From: JBFJKD01 sp041601945
GTDB lineage: Bacteria > Pseudomonadota > Gammaproteobacteria > Pseudomonadales > Porticoccaceae
NCBI GenBank assembly: GCA_041601945.1
Contig: JBFIHG010000010.1
Span: 5,399 to 69,398 of the forward strand
DNA length: 64,000 bases
Reading direction: 5' to 3'
Shown one piece after another: positions 24,899 to 33,784 of this stretch (within the stretch, counting starts at the first letter, position 1; each line of letters begins with the position of its first letter). Below the pieces are notes generated by a model that saw nothing but the letters and a program-made list of their open reading frames with translations, did no database searches and was not told where the DNA came from. The translations under genes and the position numbers were made by a program.

Positions 24899-27553
24899 GT
24901 GTCTTCAATAAATAGTTTTACGGCGGGCGCCAAACTCGAAGTTGGCGATACCAGCTACCGCTACTACAGCCTGCCCGCTCTGGTGGAGCAGGGTTTTTCC
25001 GGCGTGTCCCGCCTGCCCTACAGTTTGAAAGTATTGCTGGAAAATCTGTTGCGCTTTGAAGATGGTAATTCCGTGACTAGGGAACATATTCTGGCGCTGG
25101 CCAACCGCGACGAAAACGCGCAGGAACAGGAGATCGCTTTTCGTCCTGCGCGGGTACTGATGCAGGATTTTACCGGGGTGCCGGGGGTGGTGGATCTGGC
25201 GGCAATGCGCGATGCGCTCGCGCGCCGCGGTGCCGACCCGGCGCTGGTCAATCCGCTGACTCAGGTGGACCTGGTGATAGATCACTCGGTGATGGTGGAT
25301 AAGTTTGCCGATGCTTCCGCGTATCGAGAGAACGTCGCCATTGAAATGCAGCGCAATCGGGAACGCTATCAGTTTTTGCGTTGGGGTCAGAGTGCCTTCG
25401 CCAATTTCCGGGTGGTGCCGCCAGGCACCGGGATATGTCATCAGGTTAACTTGGAATATCTGGCTAAAGGCGTGTGGACGTCCGAGATTAATGGCGAGAC
25501 GTTCGCATATCCGGATTCCCTGGTGGGTACCGATAGCCATACCACGATGATTAACGGTCTCGGGGTGTTGGGTTGGGGTGTGGGCGGTATTGAGGCCGAG
25601 GCCGCCATGCTGGGGCAGCCGATTTCCATGCTGATCCCGGAAGTGGTTGGTTTCCGATTGCAGGGTGCCCTGACGGAGGGCGTGACTGCCACCGATCTGG
25701 TATTGACCATCGTGCAGATGTTGCGCAAGCACGGCGTGGTAGGAAAATTTGTCGAATTTTTCGGGTCGGGACTCGATAGCTTGCCCCTCGCCGATCGCGC
25801 CACCATCGCTAATATGGCGCCAGAGTATGGCGCCACCTGTGGTTTTTTTACGTTTGATCGGGAAACCATCAATTACTTGCGTCTGTCTGGCCGGGACGAT
25901 AACACTCTCGCCCTGGTGGAAGCCTACGCGAAGGCACAGGGCCTGTGGCGGAACGATGCTGTCGAACCCGTTTATAGCACATCCCTGGCATTAGATCTAA
26001 GCACGGTGACCCCCAGTATGGCCGGCCCAAAACGACCCCAGGATCGGGTGGCGCTGGGCAGTCTCGGCACTGCGATGGATGAGATGATCGCGCTGCGCGG
26101 ACGTACCACTGCCGCGGAAGTGCCGGTAGCGGGAGCGGCGCACGGCTTGCGAGATGGCGATGTGGTGATCGCCGCGATCACATCCTGTACCAACACCTCC
26201 AACCCAGCAGTCATGATGGCTGCTGGGCTGGTGGCCAAAAAGGCGGTGGAGAAAGGATTGACGCGCAAACCCTGGGTTAAGCCGTCGCTGGCACCGGGCT
26301 CCAAAGTGGTAACCGATTATCTGGCGAAAGCAGGCTTGCAACCGTATCTGGATCAACTGGGATTTAATCTGGTGGGCTATGGTTGCACCACCTGCATCGG
26401 CAACTCGGGGCCGCTGGCCCCCGAGTTGGAGCGGGCCATTGAGTCCGGCGATTTGACGGTATCCGCCGTCCTGTCTGGCAATCGAAATTTTGAGGGGCGC
26501 ATTCACCCCGAGGTACGCGCAAACTGGTTGGCCTCGCCGCCGCTGGTTGTGGTATTTGCCCTCGCCGGTACCACGCGCCTCGATTTATCGGTCGATCCGG
26601 TGGGCGTTAACGCGCAGGGGGAAAAAATTTATTTACGGGATATCTGGCCAAGTAATCTGGAAATCGCCGCGGCCGTTGCACAGGTGGATCGGGACATGTT
26701 TCGCCGCGAGTACGCCGACGTGTTCACCGGTGACGAGCAGTGGCGGGCCCTGCCAATTCCGGAGGGCAACACCTATACGTGGGATGAGACCTCCACCTAC
26801 ATTCGCAACCCACCGTTTTTTGACGAACAAGGGGGTAATTCCACCAGCCCCGTAGTGGGTGCGCGCTTGTTGGCGCTGTTGGGGGATTCGGTGACCACCG
26901 ACCATATTTCGCCCGCAGGGGATATTGATGGCGACAGCCCGGCGGGCCGCTATCTACAGGAGCGCGGCATTGACGTAAAAGACTTTAATTCCTACGGTTC
27001 GCGGCGCGGCAATCACGAAGTGATGATGCGCGGCACCTTTGCCAACGTGCGCCTGCGCAACGAACTGGTGCCGGGGGTGGAAGGCGGTTACACGCGCGTG
27101 GCCGGCGGTGCACAGATATCGATCTACGATGCGGCCATGGCCTATCAGCGGGACGCTGTGCCCTTGGTGGTGATTGCCGGTAAGGAGTACGGCACTGGAT
27201 CAAGTCGCGACTGGGCGGCGAAGGGCACGCGCCTGCTTGGGGTGCGGGCCGTTATCGCAGAGAGTTTCGAGCGCATTCATCGCTCCAATCTGATTGGCAT
27301 GGGGGTGTTGCCGTTGCAATTTACGGGCGGGCAAACCCGACTAAGCCTGGGGCTGGACGGTAGCGAACGTTTTCACATCGATGGACTGGCTGAGCTTGCC
27401 ACCGGCGCTCTCGTGCAGATGGTGGTGGAGCGCAGTGACGGCACGCGGGAAGATTGTTCATTATTGTGCCGCATCGATACCGATAACGAACTAAGCTATT
27501 ACAGAAGCGGGGGCATCCTGCACTATGTGCTTGGTCAACTGGCGGATCGGTAA
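24899..27553 (+). CDS. acnA: Aconitate hydratase A
   Basis: This enzyme interconverts citrate and isocitrate in the TCA cycle using a 4Fe-4S cluster. Its 884 residues match AcnA/IRP-type aconitases (E. coli AcnA 891). Cluster ligands are in ITSCTNTSNP near 435 and GYGCTTCIGNSGPL near 500. The swivel domain contains GKEYGTGSSRDWAAKG and FERIHRSNLIGMGVLPL. The likely start is GTG at 24899 with GGAG about 9 nt upstream; a TTG at 24872 is in frame but less likely. fumC follows by 53 bp, consistent with one TCA unit. Confidence 0.95.
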   Translation: MSSINSFTAGAKLEVGDTSYRYYSLPALVEQGFSGVSRLPYSLKVLLENLLRFEDGNSVTREHILALANRDENAQEQEIAFRPARVLMQDFTGVPGVVDLAAMRDALARRGADPALVNPLTQVDLVIDHSVMVDKFADASAYRENVAIEMQRNRERYQFLRWGQSAFANFRVVPPGTGICHQVNLEYLAKGVWTSEINGETFAYPDSLVGTDSHTTMINGLGVLGWGVGGIEAEAAMLGQPISMLIPEVVGFRLQGALTEGVTATDLVLTIVQMLRKHGVVGKFVEFFGSGLDSLPLADRATIANMAPEYGATCGFFTFDRETINYLRLSGRDDNTLALVEAYAKAQGLWRNDAVEPVYSTSLALDLSTVTPSMAGPKRPQDRVALGSLGTAMDEMIALRGRTTAAEVPVAGAAHGLRDGDVVIAAITSCTNTSNPAVMMAAGLVAKKAVEKGLTRKPWVKPSLAPGSKVVTDYLAKAGLQPYLDQLGFNLVGYGCTTCIGNSGPLAPELERAIESGDLTVSAVLSGNRNFEGRIHPEVRANWLASPPLVVVFALAGTTRLDLSVDPVGVNAQGEKIYLRDIWPSNLEIAAAVAQVDRDMFRREYADVFTGDEQWRALPIPEGNTYTWDETSTYIRNPPFFDEQGGNSTSPVVGARLLALLGDSVTTDHISPAGDIDGDSPAGRYLQERGIDVKDFNSYGSRRGNHEVMMRGTFANVRLRNELVPGVEGGYTRVAGGAQISIYDAAMAYQRDAVPLVVIAGKEYGTGSSRDWAAKGTRLLGVRAVIAESFERIHRSNLIGMGVLPLQFTGGQTRLSLGLDGSERFHIDGLAELATGALVQMVVERSDGTREDCSLLCRIDTDNELSYYRSGGILHYVLGQLADR

Positions 27554-27606
27554 CGCTGCAGCGTCGCGCCTTGTGCGCCGGGCCGGCGGGTGGCGTGGAT
27601 GGAAGG

Positions 27607-29001
27607 ATGAGTAAATTTCGTCAGGAAAGTGACAGCCTCGGGTGCGTCGATATTCCCGTAGAAGCACTGTGGGGTGCGCAGACACAACGCGCATTGCAAA
27701 ATTTCCGGATTGGCGATCAGCGTTTCCCCACGGAATTTATTCACGATTTTGCCCTGGTTAAAAAAGCTTGTGCGTTGGCGAATCACGCCCTGGGTCAATT
27801 GCCCGAGGAGCTGTGCGAGCTTATTTGTAAGGCGTGCGACGAAATTATCGCCGGGCTCCACGACACCCAGTTCCCGCTCGTTGTCTGGCAAACGGGTAGC
27901 GGCACCCAGACCAATATGAACCTCAACGAAGTGATCGCCAACCGCGCCAACGAACTGGCTGGTAGCGGCCGGGGCGCGGGTAGCCCGCTGCATCCTAACG
28001 ATCACGTAAATCGCTCTCAGTCCTCTAACGATGTTTTTCCCACAGTGATGCATGTGACTGCGGCGCGCGGACTGCGCGACGGGTTGTTGCCAGCGCTGCT
28101 GCATCTCGAAACGGCGTTACAGGACAAGAGTCGGGAATTCCGTGATCTGATTAAGACCGGTCGCACCCATTTAATGGATGCTACGCCCGTCACTCTCGGC
28201 CAGGAATTTGGCGGATATGCGGCCCAGTTAGCCTATGCCCGCGCCGCGTTAAACGACTTGTTACCCGCTTTGCAACCAATCGCGCTGGGGGGTAGTGCGG
28301 TAGGCACCGGGTTAAATACGCCGCCGGGCTGGAGTCAAAAAGTCGCGCAGGTCCTTAGCGAAGTAAGCGGCACTGTATTTACCAGCGCCGATAACAAATT
28401 TATGGCCCTTGCCGCCCACGATGTATTGGTAGATTTACACGGGCGATTACGATTGCTGGCTAGCGCGCTGCTCAAGATTGCCAACGATATCCGTCTGCTG
28501 GGTAGCGGCCCGCGCTGCGGGTTTGGCGAATTGCGCCTGCCCGCCAATGAACCCGGCAGTTCGATTATGCCCGGCAAGGTCAATCCGACGCAGACCGAAG
28601 CGCTGACCATGGTGGCGGTGCAGGTGATGGGAAACGATGCGGCGGTCGGCTTTGCCGGTTCGCAGGGTCATCTCGAACTCAACGTCTACAAACCGGTGCT
28701 GATTCACAATGTGCTGCTATCGTTGCGTTTACTGACCGACGCCATGCATAGTTTCACGGATCATTGTGTGACTGGCATCCAGGCCGATGGCGAGCAGTTG
28801 CAGCGTGCCATGGGGCGTTCGCTGATGTTGGTGACCGCACTGAGCCCGGTACTCGGCTACGATCGAGCGGCGGCCATCGCCAAGCTCGCCTGGGAACAGG
28901 ATCTGACATTAAAGCAGGCAGCAATTAACTCCGGATATATCAGTGCAGAGGATTTTGATCGGCATGTCGACCCGATAACTATGCTCGGGCACAAAGATTG
29001 A
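27607..29001 (+). CDS. fumC: Fumarate hydratase class II
   Basis: This iron-independent fumarase converts fumarate to malate. The 464 residues match FumC (467 in E. coli) from SDSLGCVDIPVEALWGAQTQRAL onward. Substrate-site motifs are SSNDVFPT near 138, TGRTHLMDATP near 188 and the superfamily signature GSSIMPGKVNPTQ near 317-329. The ATG at 27607 is preferred since the N-terminus then aligns with FumC; the frame opens earlier at 27571. Pairing acnA with fumC gives two oxidation-tolerant TCA enzymes in one unit. Confidence 0.95.
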   Translation: MSKFRQESDSLGCVDIPVEALWGAQTQRALQNFRIGDQRFPTEFIHDFALVKKACALANHALGQLPEELCELICKACDEIIAGLHDTQFPLVVWQTGSGTQTNMNLNEVIANRANELAGSGRGAGSPLHPNDHVNRSQSSNDVFPTVMHVTAARGLRDGLLPALLHLETALQDKSREFRDLIKTGRTHLMDATPVTLGQEFGGYAAQLAYARAALNDLLPALQPIALGGSAVGTGLNTPPGWSQKVAQVLSEVSGTVFTSADNKFMALAAHDVLVDLHGRLRLLASALLKIANDIRLLGSGPRCGFGELRLPANEPGSSIMPGKVNPTQTEALTMVAVQVMGNDAAVGFAGSQGHLELNVYKPVLIHNVLLSLRLLTDAMHSFTDHCVTGIQADGEQLQRAMGRSLMLVTALSPVLGYDRAAAIAKLAWEQDLTLKQAAINSGYISAEDFDRHVDPITMLGHKD

Positions 29002-29242
29002 GATCCAGGTCGGCGGCTGGATTTCCCTGGCCACCTTGCAATCGAAGGGTGTCCGGACAATAATAACTATAAAGAATATCGTTATTCTTAAGAGATATAT
29101 TGGTGGGTTGTCTGGAAACATCTGAACAATCGTATGGGGTAACGCATTGCGTGCGATCATGTGGCCGATAGTCTTGCACGGGCCTTCTACAGGCCTTTTG
29201 GGTCGACAGGCCCCATGTCCATGCTGCTGGCAGGAGAAATAG

Positions 29243-30988
29243 ATGGGGGTTAAACCGACGCCGACGGTTGCCGCGCTGGTCCGCAGCTGGCTGCCACTGC
29301 TATCCGATGTGGGCAACCGCTCCCGCGGTGAAGTGGTGCAGGATATTCTGGCGGGCACTATCACCGCAATTTTACTGGTGCCTCAGGCCCTGGCCTATGG
29401 GCTACTGGCGGGTCTACCTCCGGAAGTGGGGCTTTATGCCAGCGTGATCCCGCCGATCATCTACGCTTTTACCGGTACCAGTCGCACCCTCGCGGTGGGG
29501 CCGGTGGCGGTAGCGGCGGTCATGGTCGCCGCCGCTTTGACCCCTTATTCGGGCGGCGATCCACAAAAATATTTGACCGGCGCCCTGATTTTATCGGCCC
29601 TGTGCGGCGGAATTTTGCTGGTCATGGGGCTGCTACGCCTGGGATGGCTTACGCATTTTATTAGCCACCCAGTATTGTCGGGTTTTACTACCGGTGCCGC
29701 GATTTTTATCGTTGGTACACAGCTGGCACCGCTCACCGGTATTGCCGTACCCAGAGACGCGGGCTTCGTGGAAATTGTGAGCACCCTGATTGGCAGCATC
29801 AGTACTTTCAATGGGGCGACGGCTACGTTTGGTCTGGTTGCGGTACTGCTGCTGCTGTTAGCCCGTCGTCCCCTGGTGGTGGCATTGGGGAAATTGGGTA
29901 TCAACTCCGGGTCGGCGGCGATTATTGGACGTACTGCGCCGCTGGTGGTGGTGGTACTGGCCATCGCGGCAGCGGTTATGCTGGGTGTAAAATCCCAGTG
30001 GCAGGTAGCGGTGGTGGGCAGTGTACCCCAGGGTTTGCCGGGACTGTCGCTGGGATTTCTGTCCGAGCCCGGTTGGCTGACTCTGTTGCCGTCTGCCGCG
30101 TTAATCGCCGTTATTGGCTACGTGGAAAGTATTTCAGTTGCCAAAGTACTGGCTTTTCGTCGCCAGCAAAAGATTAATCCCGATACTGAATTCAGAGCGC
30201 TGGGTTTTACCAATCTGGCTGCCGCGTGTGCCGGGGCCATGCCGGTGGCCGGAGGTTTCTCCCGTTCCATGGTTAACTACGATGCCGGCGCAAATACTCA
30301 GTTGGCGGCGATTGTAACGGCCTGTTGGGTCGGTTTGGCGACGTTTATGTTTACCGGCATGCTGGCAGATTTGCCCAAAGCTGTGCTGGCCGCAATTATC
30401 GTGGTTGCGGTGTGGCAATTAATTGATTTCAAAGGACTGCGAGACACCTGGCGCTACGATCGGAGCGACGGCCTTGGTCAGGCAGTGACCTTACTTGGGG
30501 TTCTGGCGCTGGGCATAGAACAGGGTCTGCTAATTGGCGTGGGGCTGGGCATGCTGCTGTTTCTGTATCGCACCAGTCGCCCCCATATAGCGGTGGTGGG
30601 GCGTATTGCCGGTACCGAGCACTTTCGAAATATTCTGCGCCATCAAGTTGAAACCTGGCCACATGTCCTGCTGGTGCGGGTGGATGAAAATATTTATTTC
30701 GCCAACACCCCGCGGGTGGAGTCCATGTTGCTGGATCTGGTCGTCGACCAGAAGCAATTAACCGATGTGGTGCTGGTGTTTTCCGGCGTCGCCTATGTGG
30801 ACGCCAGTGCTCTGGAAATGCTGGAGGAATTTGAACGCGCGTTGGCGAATCGGAATATTCGTCTGCATCTCGCCGAAGTTAAGGGGCCGGTACTCGATCG
30901 TTTAAAGAATACCGAGTTACTGGCGCGACTCAATGGCAGCCGCGTGCATTTGTCCACCCAGCGGGCGGTTGCGGCGATCGCGCCATAA
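29243..30988 (+). CDS. SulP family anion transporter with STAS domain
   Basis: This 581-residue SLC26/SulP transporter has about 12-14 membrane segments, starting with LAGTITAILLVPQALAYG near 35 and including VGPVAVAAVM, followed by a cytoplasmic STAS domain (about 445-560). SulP members move sulfate, bicarbonate or dicarboxylates. AGGAG precedes the ATG. The 240-bp upstream gap shows no gene. No carbonic anhydrase or sulfur gene is adjacent, so the ion is undecided. Confidence 0.9.
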   Translation: MGVKPTPTVAALVRSWLPLLSDVGNRSRGEVVQDILAGTITAILLVPQALAYGLLAGLPPEVGLYASVIPPIIYAFTGTSRTLAVGPVAVAAVMVAAALTPYSGGDPQKYLTGALILSALCGGILLVMGLLRLGWLTHFISHPVLSGFTTGAAIFIVGTQLAPLTGIAVPRDAGFVEIVSTLIGSISTFNGATATFGLVAVLLLLLARRPLVVALGKLGINSGSAAIIGRTAPLVVVVLAIAAAVMLGVKSQWQVAVVGSVPQGLPGLSLGFLSEPGWLTLLPSAALIAVIGYVESISVAKVLAFRRQQKINPDTEFRALGFTNLAAACAGAMPVAGGFSRSMVNYDAGANTQLAAIVTACWVGLATFMFTGMLADLPKAVLAAIIVVAVWQLIDFKGLRDTWRYDRSDGLGQAVTLLGVLALGIEQGLLIGVGLGMLLFLYRTSRPHIAVVGRIAGTEHFRNILRHQVETWPHVLLVRVDENIYFANTPRVESMLLDLVVDQKQLTDVVLVFSGVAYVDASALEMLEEFERALANRNIRLHLAEVKGPVLDRLKNTELLARLNGSRVHLSTQRAVAAIAP

Positions 30989-30994
30989 AAATTG

Positions 30995-31030
30995 TCGGGC
31001 AAAAATCTTTGCGACACGAAGTTTGCCCGA
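30995..31030. repeat. Inverted repeat between convergent genes
   Basis: TCGGGCAAA (30995-31003) and TTTGCCCGA (31022-31030) form a perfect 9-bp stem around an 18-nt loop. It sits between the sulP and rep stops. It may end transcription from both sides, although no T run follows. Confidence 0.5.
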
Positions 31031-31042
31031 TAACGCGGGGGT

Positions 31043-33067
31043 TTAATCGAACAGATTCTTCAGGGCGGCCAACGACGCACGGCCTTTTTCCTTCCGTTCC
31101 TCTACCGACAGCACTTCGCCAAAACCTTCCCGCACCATATCTTCTGCCGGTAGCTCGTCGAGAAAACGGCTCGGCGTTGTTTCGACGATCTCTCCGAAGT
31201 GGCGACGCTTTGCTGCCAGGGTTATGGTGAGTGTGGTGCGGGCGCGAGTGATACCAACGTAAGCGAGGCGCCTTTCTTCTTCGACGTCGCCACTGTCGAT
31301 GCTATTGCGGTGTGGCAACAAATTTTCTTCCATACCGATCAGGAATACGTGGTGAAACTCCAGGCCCTTGGCAGCGTGCAGGGTCATCAGCTGGACTTTG
31401 TCGTCTGCGGATTCTTCACTGTGTCGATCCAGCAGGTCGCGCAGCACCAGTTTGCCGATGGCGCTCTCAATACCGTGTTGCGTATCGCCATCATGCAGCG
31501 CGTCGCCGTCTCGCAACGTGGTGCCCAGTTGCTCAATCAACAGGCGCACATTCTTCATGCGGTTTTCCGCGACGGCCGCGCTGGTGGCATTTTGATGTAG
31601 CCAGGCTTCGTAGCCGATATCGTCCAGCATTTCATGCAGCGCACTGACGGAATCCGTTTGATAGCAATTGCGAACGACCTTGTTAAACCAGCTTTTAAAC
31701 TGCCTGAGTCGTTGCAGGTTGGCGGCAGGGACATCGCTTTCCAGGCCGAGTTCGTCAATTGCGGCGAGCAGGGAAATATGGCGGCGGGTCGCGTATTCCC
31801 CCAGCTTTTCCAGCGTGGTATGGCCGATCTGGCGGCGCGGGGTATTGATAATACGCAGGAAAGCATTATCGTCAGCGGGGTTAACCAGCAGGCGCAAATA
31901 AGCCATTGTGTCCTTGATTTCGGCACGGGAAAAAAACGATGTGCCACCGCTGATGGCGTAGGGGATACCCTGACTCTGCAGTTTCATTTCGAGCAGTTTG
32001 GCCTGGTGATTACCGCGATATAACACTGCGAAGTCACGAAAATGGCAGCTGCGACGCAGTCGCTGTTCGATAATGTCGTTGACGACCCGTTCCATTTCCG
32101 TATCTTCATTCTGGCAACGTACCAGCCGAATCGGTTCCCCTTCACCCAGATCGCTCCACAGAGACTTGCTGATGACATGTTCGTTGTTGGCAATAAGCTG
32201 ATTCGCGACCCGCAAAATTCTTTCGGTGGAACGGTAATTTTGCTCCAGTTTAATCACATCAATATCGGAAAAATCCCGCTGTAATTGCGCAAGGTTTTCC
32301 GGGCGCGCTCCTCGCCAGGCGTAAATCGATTGATCGTCGTCGCCAACCACGGTAAAACGTTGATGGCTTCCGGTCAGCAGTTTGACCAATTCGTACTGCG
32401 CGAGATTGGTGTCCTGGTATTCGTCCACCAGCAAATAACGAACTCGCTGTTGCCAGCTAAATAGCAGTTCAGCATTATTGCGCAGTAGCAGTACCGGAAT
32501 CAGTATTAAGTCGTCGAAGTCCACGGCGTTGTAAGCTTTTAGCGCGCGCCGGTAATGGGCATAGACAACAGCGATAGTTTGCTGTTCTTTGTCTTCGGCA
32601 AGGGATAACGCTTGTTCGGGGTCGAGGAGTGCATTTTTCCACTGGGAGATTTGTTGTTGCACCAGATTCACGTAGTCCGCATCGAAATCCGATTCGCGCA
32701 ACATCAGTTCCTGAAGCACGCTACGGGCATCGTCTGCGTCAAATATGGAGAAGCCTGATTTAAAGCCCAGATGTTTAATTTCCCGCCGTAAAATAGTCAG
32801 GCCGAGTAAATGAAATGTCGATACAGTCAGGCCCCGGGCGGCGGGGCCGCTGAGCAGTCGGGCGACCCGCGCTTTCATTTCCCGAGCCGCTTTGTTGGTG
32901 AAGGTCACCGCAACGACATGTTTGGCGGGAATACCGCACTCTGTCACCAGGTAGGCAATTTTGCGCGCGATGACACTGGTTTTACCACTACCGGCACCAG
33001 CTAGTACCAGCAATGGGCCGTCGCCGTGGCGAATGGCGCGTTGTTGTTCGGGGTTGGGACGGATCAC
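31043..33067 (-). CDS. rep: ATP-dependent DNA helicase Rep
   Basis: This superfamily 1A 3'-to-5' helicase has 674 residues, the length of Rep. Walker A is AGAGSGKT at 21-28, Walker B/motif II is VDEYQDTN near 215, motif III VVGDDDQSIYAWRGA, motif IV LEQNYRST, and VQLMTLHAAKGLEF near 555. The N-terminus NPEQQRAI fits Rep rather than the longer UvrD or PcrA. The start is GTG at 33067. It removes proteins ahead of replication forks. It stands alone, convergent with sulP. Confidence 0.92.
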   Translation of the reverse strand: MIRPNPEQQRAIRHGDGPLLVLAGAGSGKTSVIARKIAYLVTECGIPAKHVVAVTFTNKAAREMKARVARLLSGPAARGLTVSTFHLLGLTILRREIKHLGFKSGFSIFDADDARSVLQELMLRESDFDADYVNLVQQQISQWKNALLDPEQALSLAEDKEQQTIAVVYAHYRRALKAYNAVDFDDLILIPVLLLRNNAELLFSWQQRVRYLLVDEYQDTNLAQYELVKLLTGSHQRFTVVGDDDQSIYAWRGARPENLAQLQRDFSDIDVIKLEQNYRSTERILRVANQLIANNEHVISKSLWSDLGEGEPIRLVRCQNEDTEMERVVNDIIEQRLRRSCHFRDFAVLYRGNHQAKLLEMKLQSQGIPYAISGGTSFFSRAEIKDTMAYLRLLVNPADDNAFLRIINTPRRQIGHTTLEKLGEYATRRHISLLAAIDELGLESDVPAANLQRLRQFKSWFNKVVRNCYQTDSVSALHEMLDDIGYEAWLHQNATSAAVAENRMKNVRLLIEQLGTTLRDGDALHDGDTQHGIESAIGKLVLRDLLDRHSEESADDKVQLMTLHAAKGLEFHHVFLIGMEENLLPHRNSIDSGDVEEERRLAYVGITRARTTLTITLAAKRRHFGEIVETTPSRFLDELPAEDMVREGFGEVLSVEERKEKGRASLAALKNLFD

Positions 33068-33322
33068 GGCAGGCTGTCATTTTTTCGAGGCGCGATTGTA
33101 GCAGGGTTGTAACGCTGGGCGAGGTATTTTCAGCGCGCGGACTGTAACTGCCAGCATCATCGGGCGAGCCCTGCTGGCGGCGGGTACGCTGGCATCAATT
33201 GAAACCCATGTGTATGCTTGGACTTTATGTGCCGGTGACCGCCTGGCGGCGGCGCGCGGTTTTGAAGACGGCTAACGCAACAGGCAATAGATAGCTCAAG
33301 CGCGGCAATACAGGACTTTTTT

Positions 33323-33745
33323 ATGAATCAATCGACAACACCGGCGGCACGCGGTGCGGCAACTGACGACTTGTCCCGCAATGGTTATGATCGGGTAGCC
33401 CCCAATCTCAATATTACTTTTACGAAAGTGTCACCGGACGTCTGTGTGGCGACGCTGAATGTGAGCGAAGAAATGCTCAACGGTCACGATGTGTGCCACG
33501 GGGGCTACATTTTTATGCTGGCGGATACGGTATTTGGCCGTGCCTGCAACAGTGGCAGTCGGGCCGCAATGGGCGTGCATTGCCATATCGATTATTTGCG
33601 CCCGGTCATGCCAGGCGAGGTCCTGACTGCCATCGCCACTCTGCGTCACGAGGGTAAAAGTTTTAGTCTCTATCAAGTGACAGTCAGCAATAAGGCGGGT
33701 GCCGAAGTAGCGCACTTTCAGGGTCGCTCACAGGTGGTGGGGTGA
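33323..33745 (+). CDS. PaaI-type hotdog thioesterase
   Basis: This 140-residue hotdog-fold thioesterase has the PaaI family core NGHDVCHGGYIFMLADTVFGRACNS, with HGG and the catalytic Asp in LADTVFG, then VHCHIDYLRP. PaaI hydrolyses aromatic acyl-CoAs such as hydroxyphenylacetyl-CoA, protecting the CoA pool. No paa operon surrounds it, so its substrate may differ. An AGGA site precedes the ATG. It lies 39 bp upstream of the acetoacetyl-CoA synthetase gene, possibly in one transcript. Confidence 0.87.
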   Translation: MNQSTTPAARGAATDDLSRNGYDRVAPNLNITFTKVSPDVCVATLNVSEEMLNGHDVCHGGYIFMLADTVFGRACNSGSRAAMGVHCHIDYLRPVMPGEVLTAIATLRHEGKSFSLYQVTVSNKAGAEVAHFQGRSQVVG

Positions 33746-33784
33746 GCGCGTAGGCCGTTAAGAAATCAGCGCTGAGTGCTCGCC

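Noticed and set aside
29160..29200. Possible terminator GGGCCTTCTACAGGCC upstream of sulP
   Set aside because: The stem is short and imperfect and no proper T run follows.
31043..33067. UvrD or PcrA helicase
   Set aside because: The length (674) and N-terminus fit Rep better.
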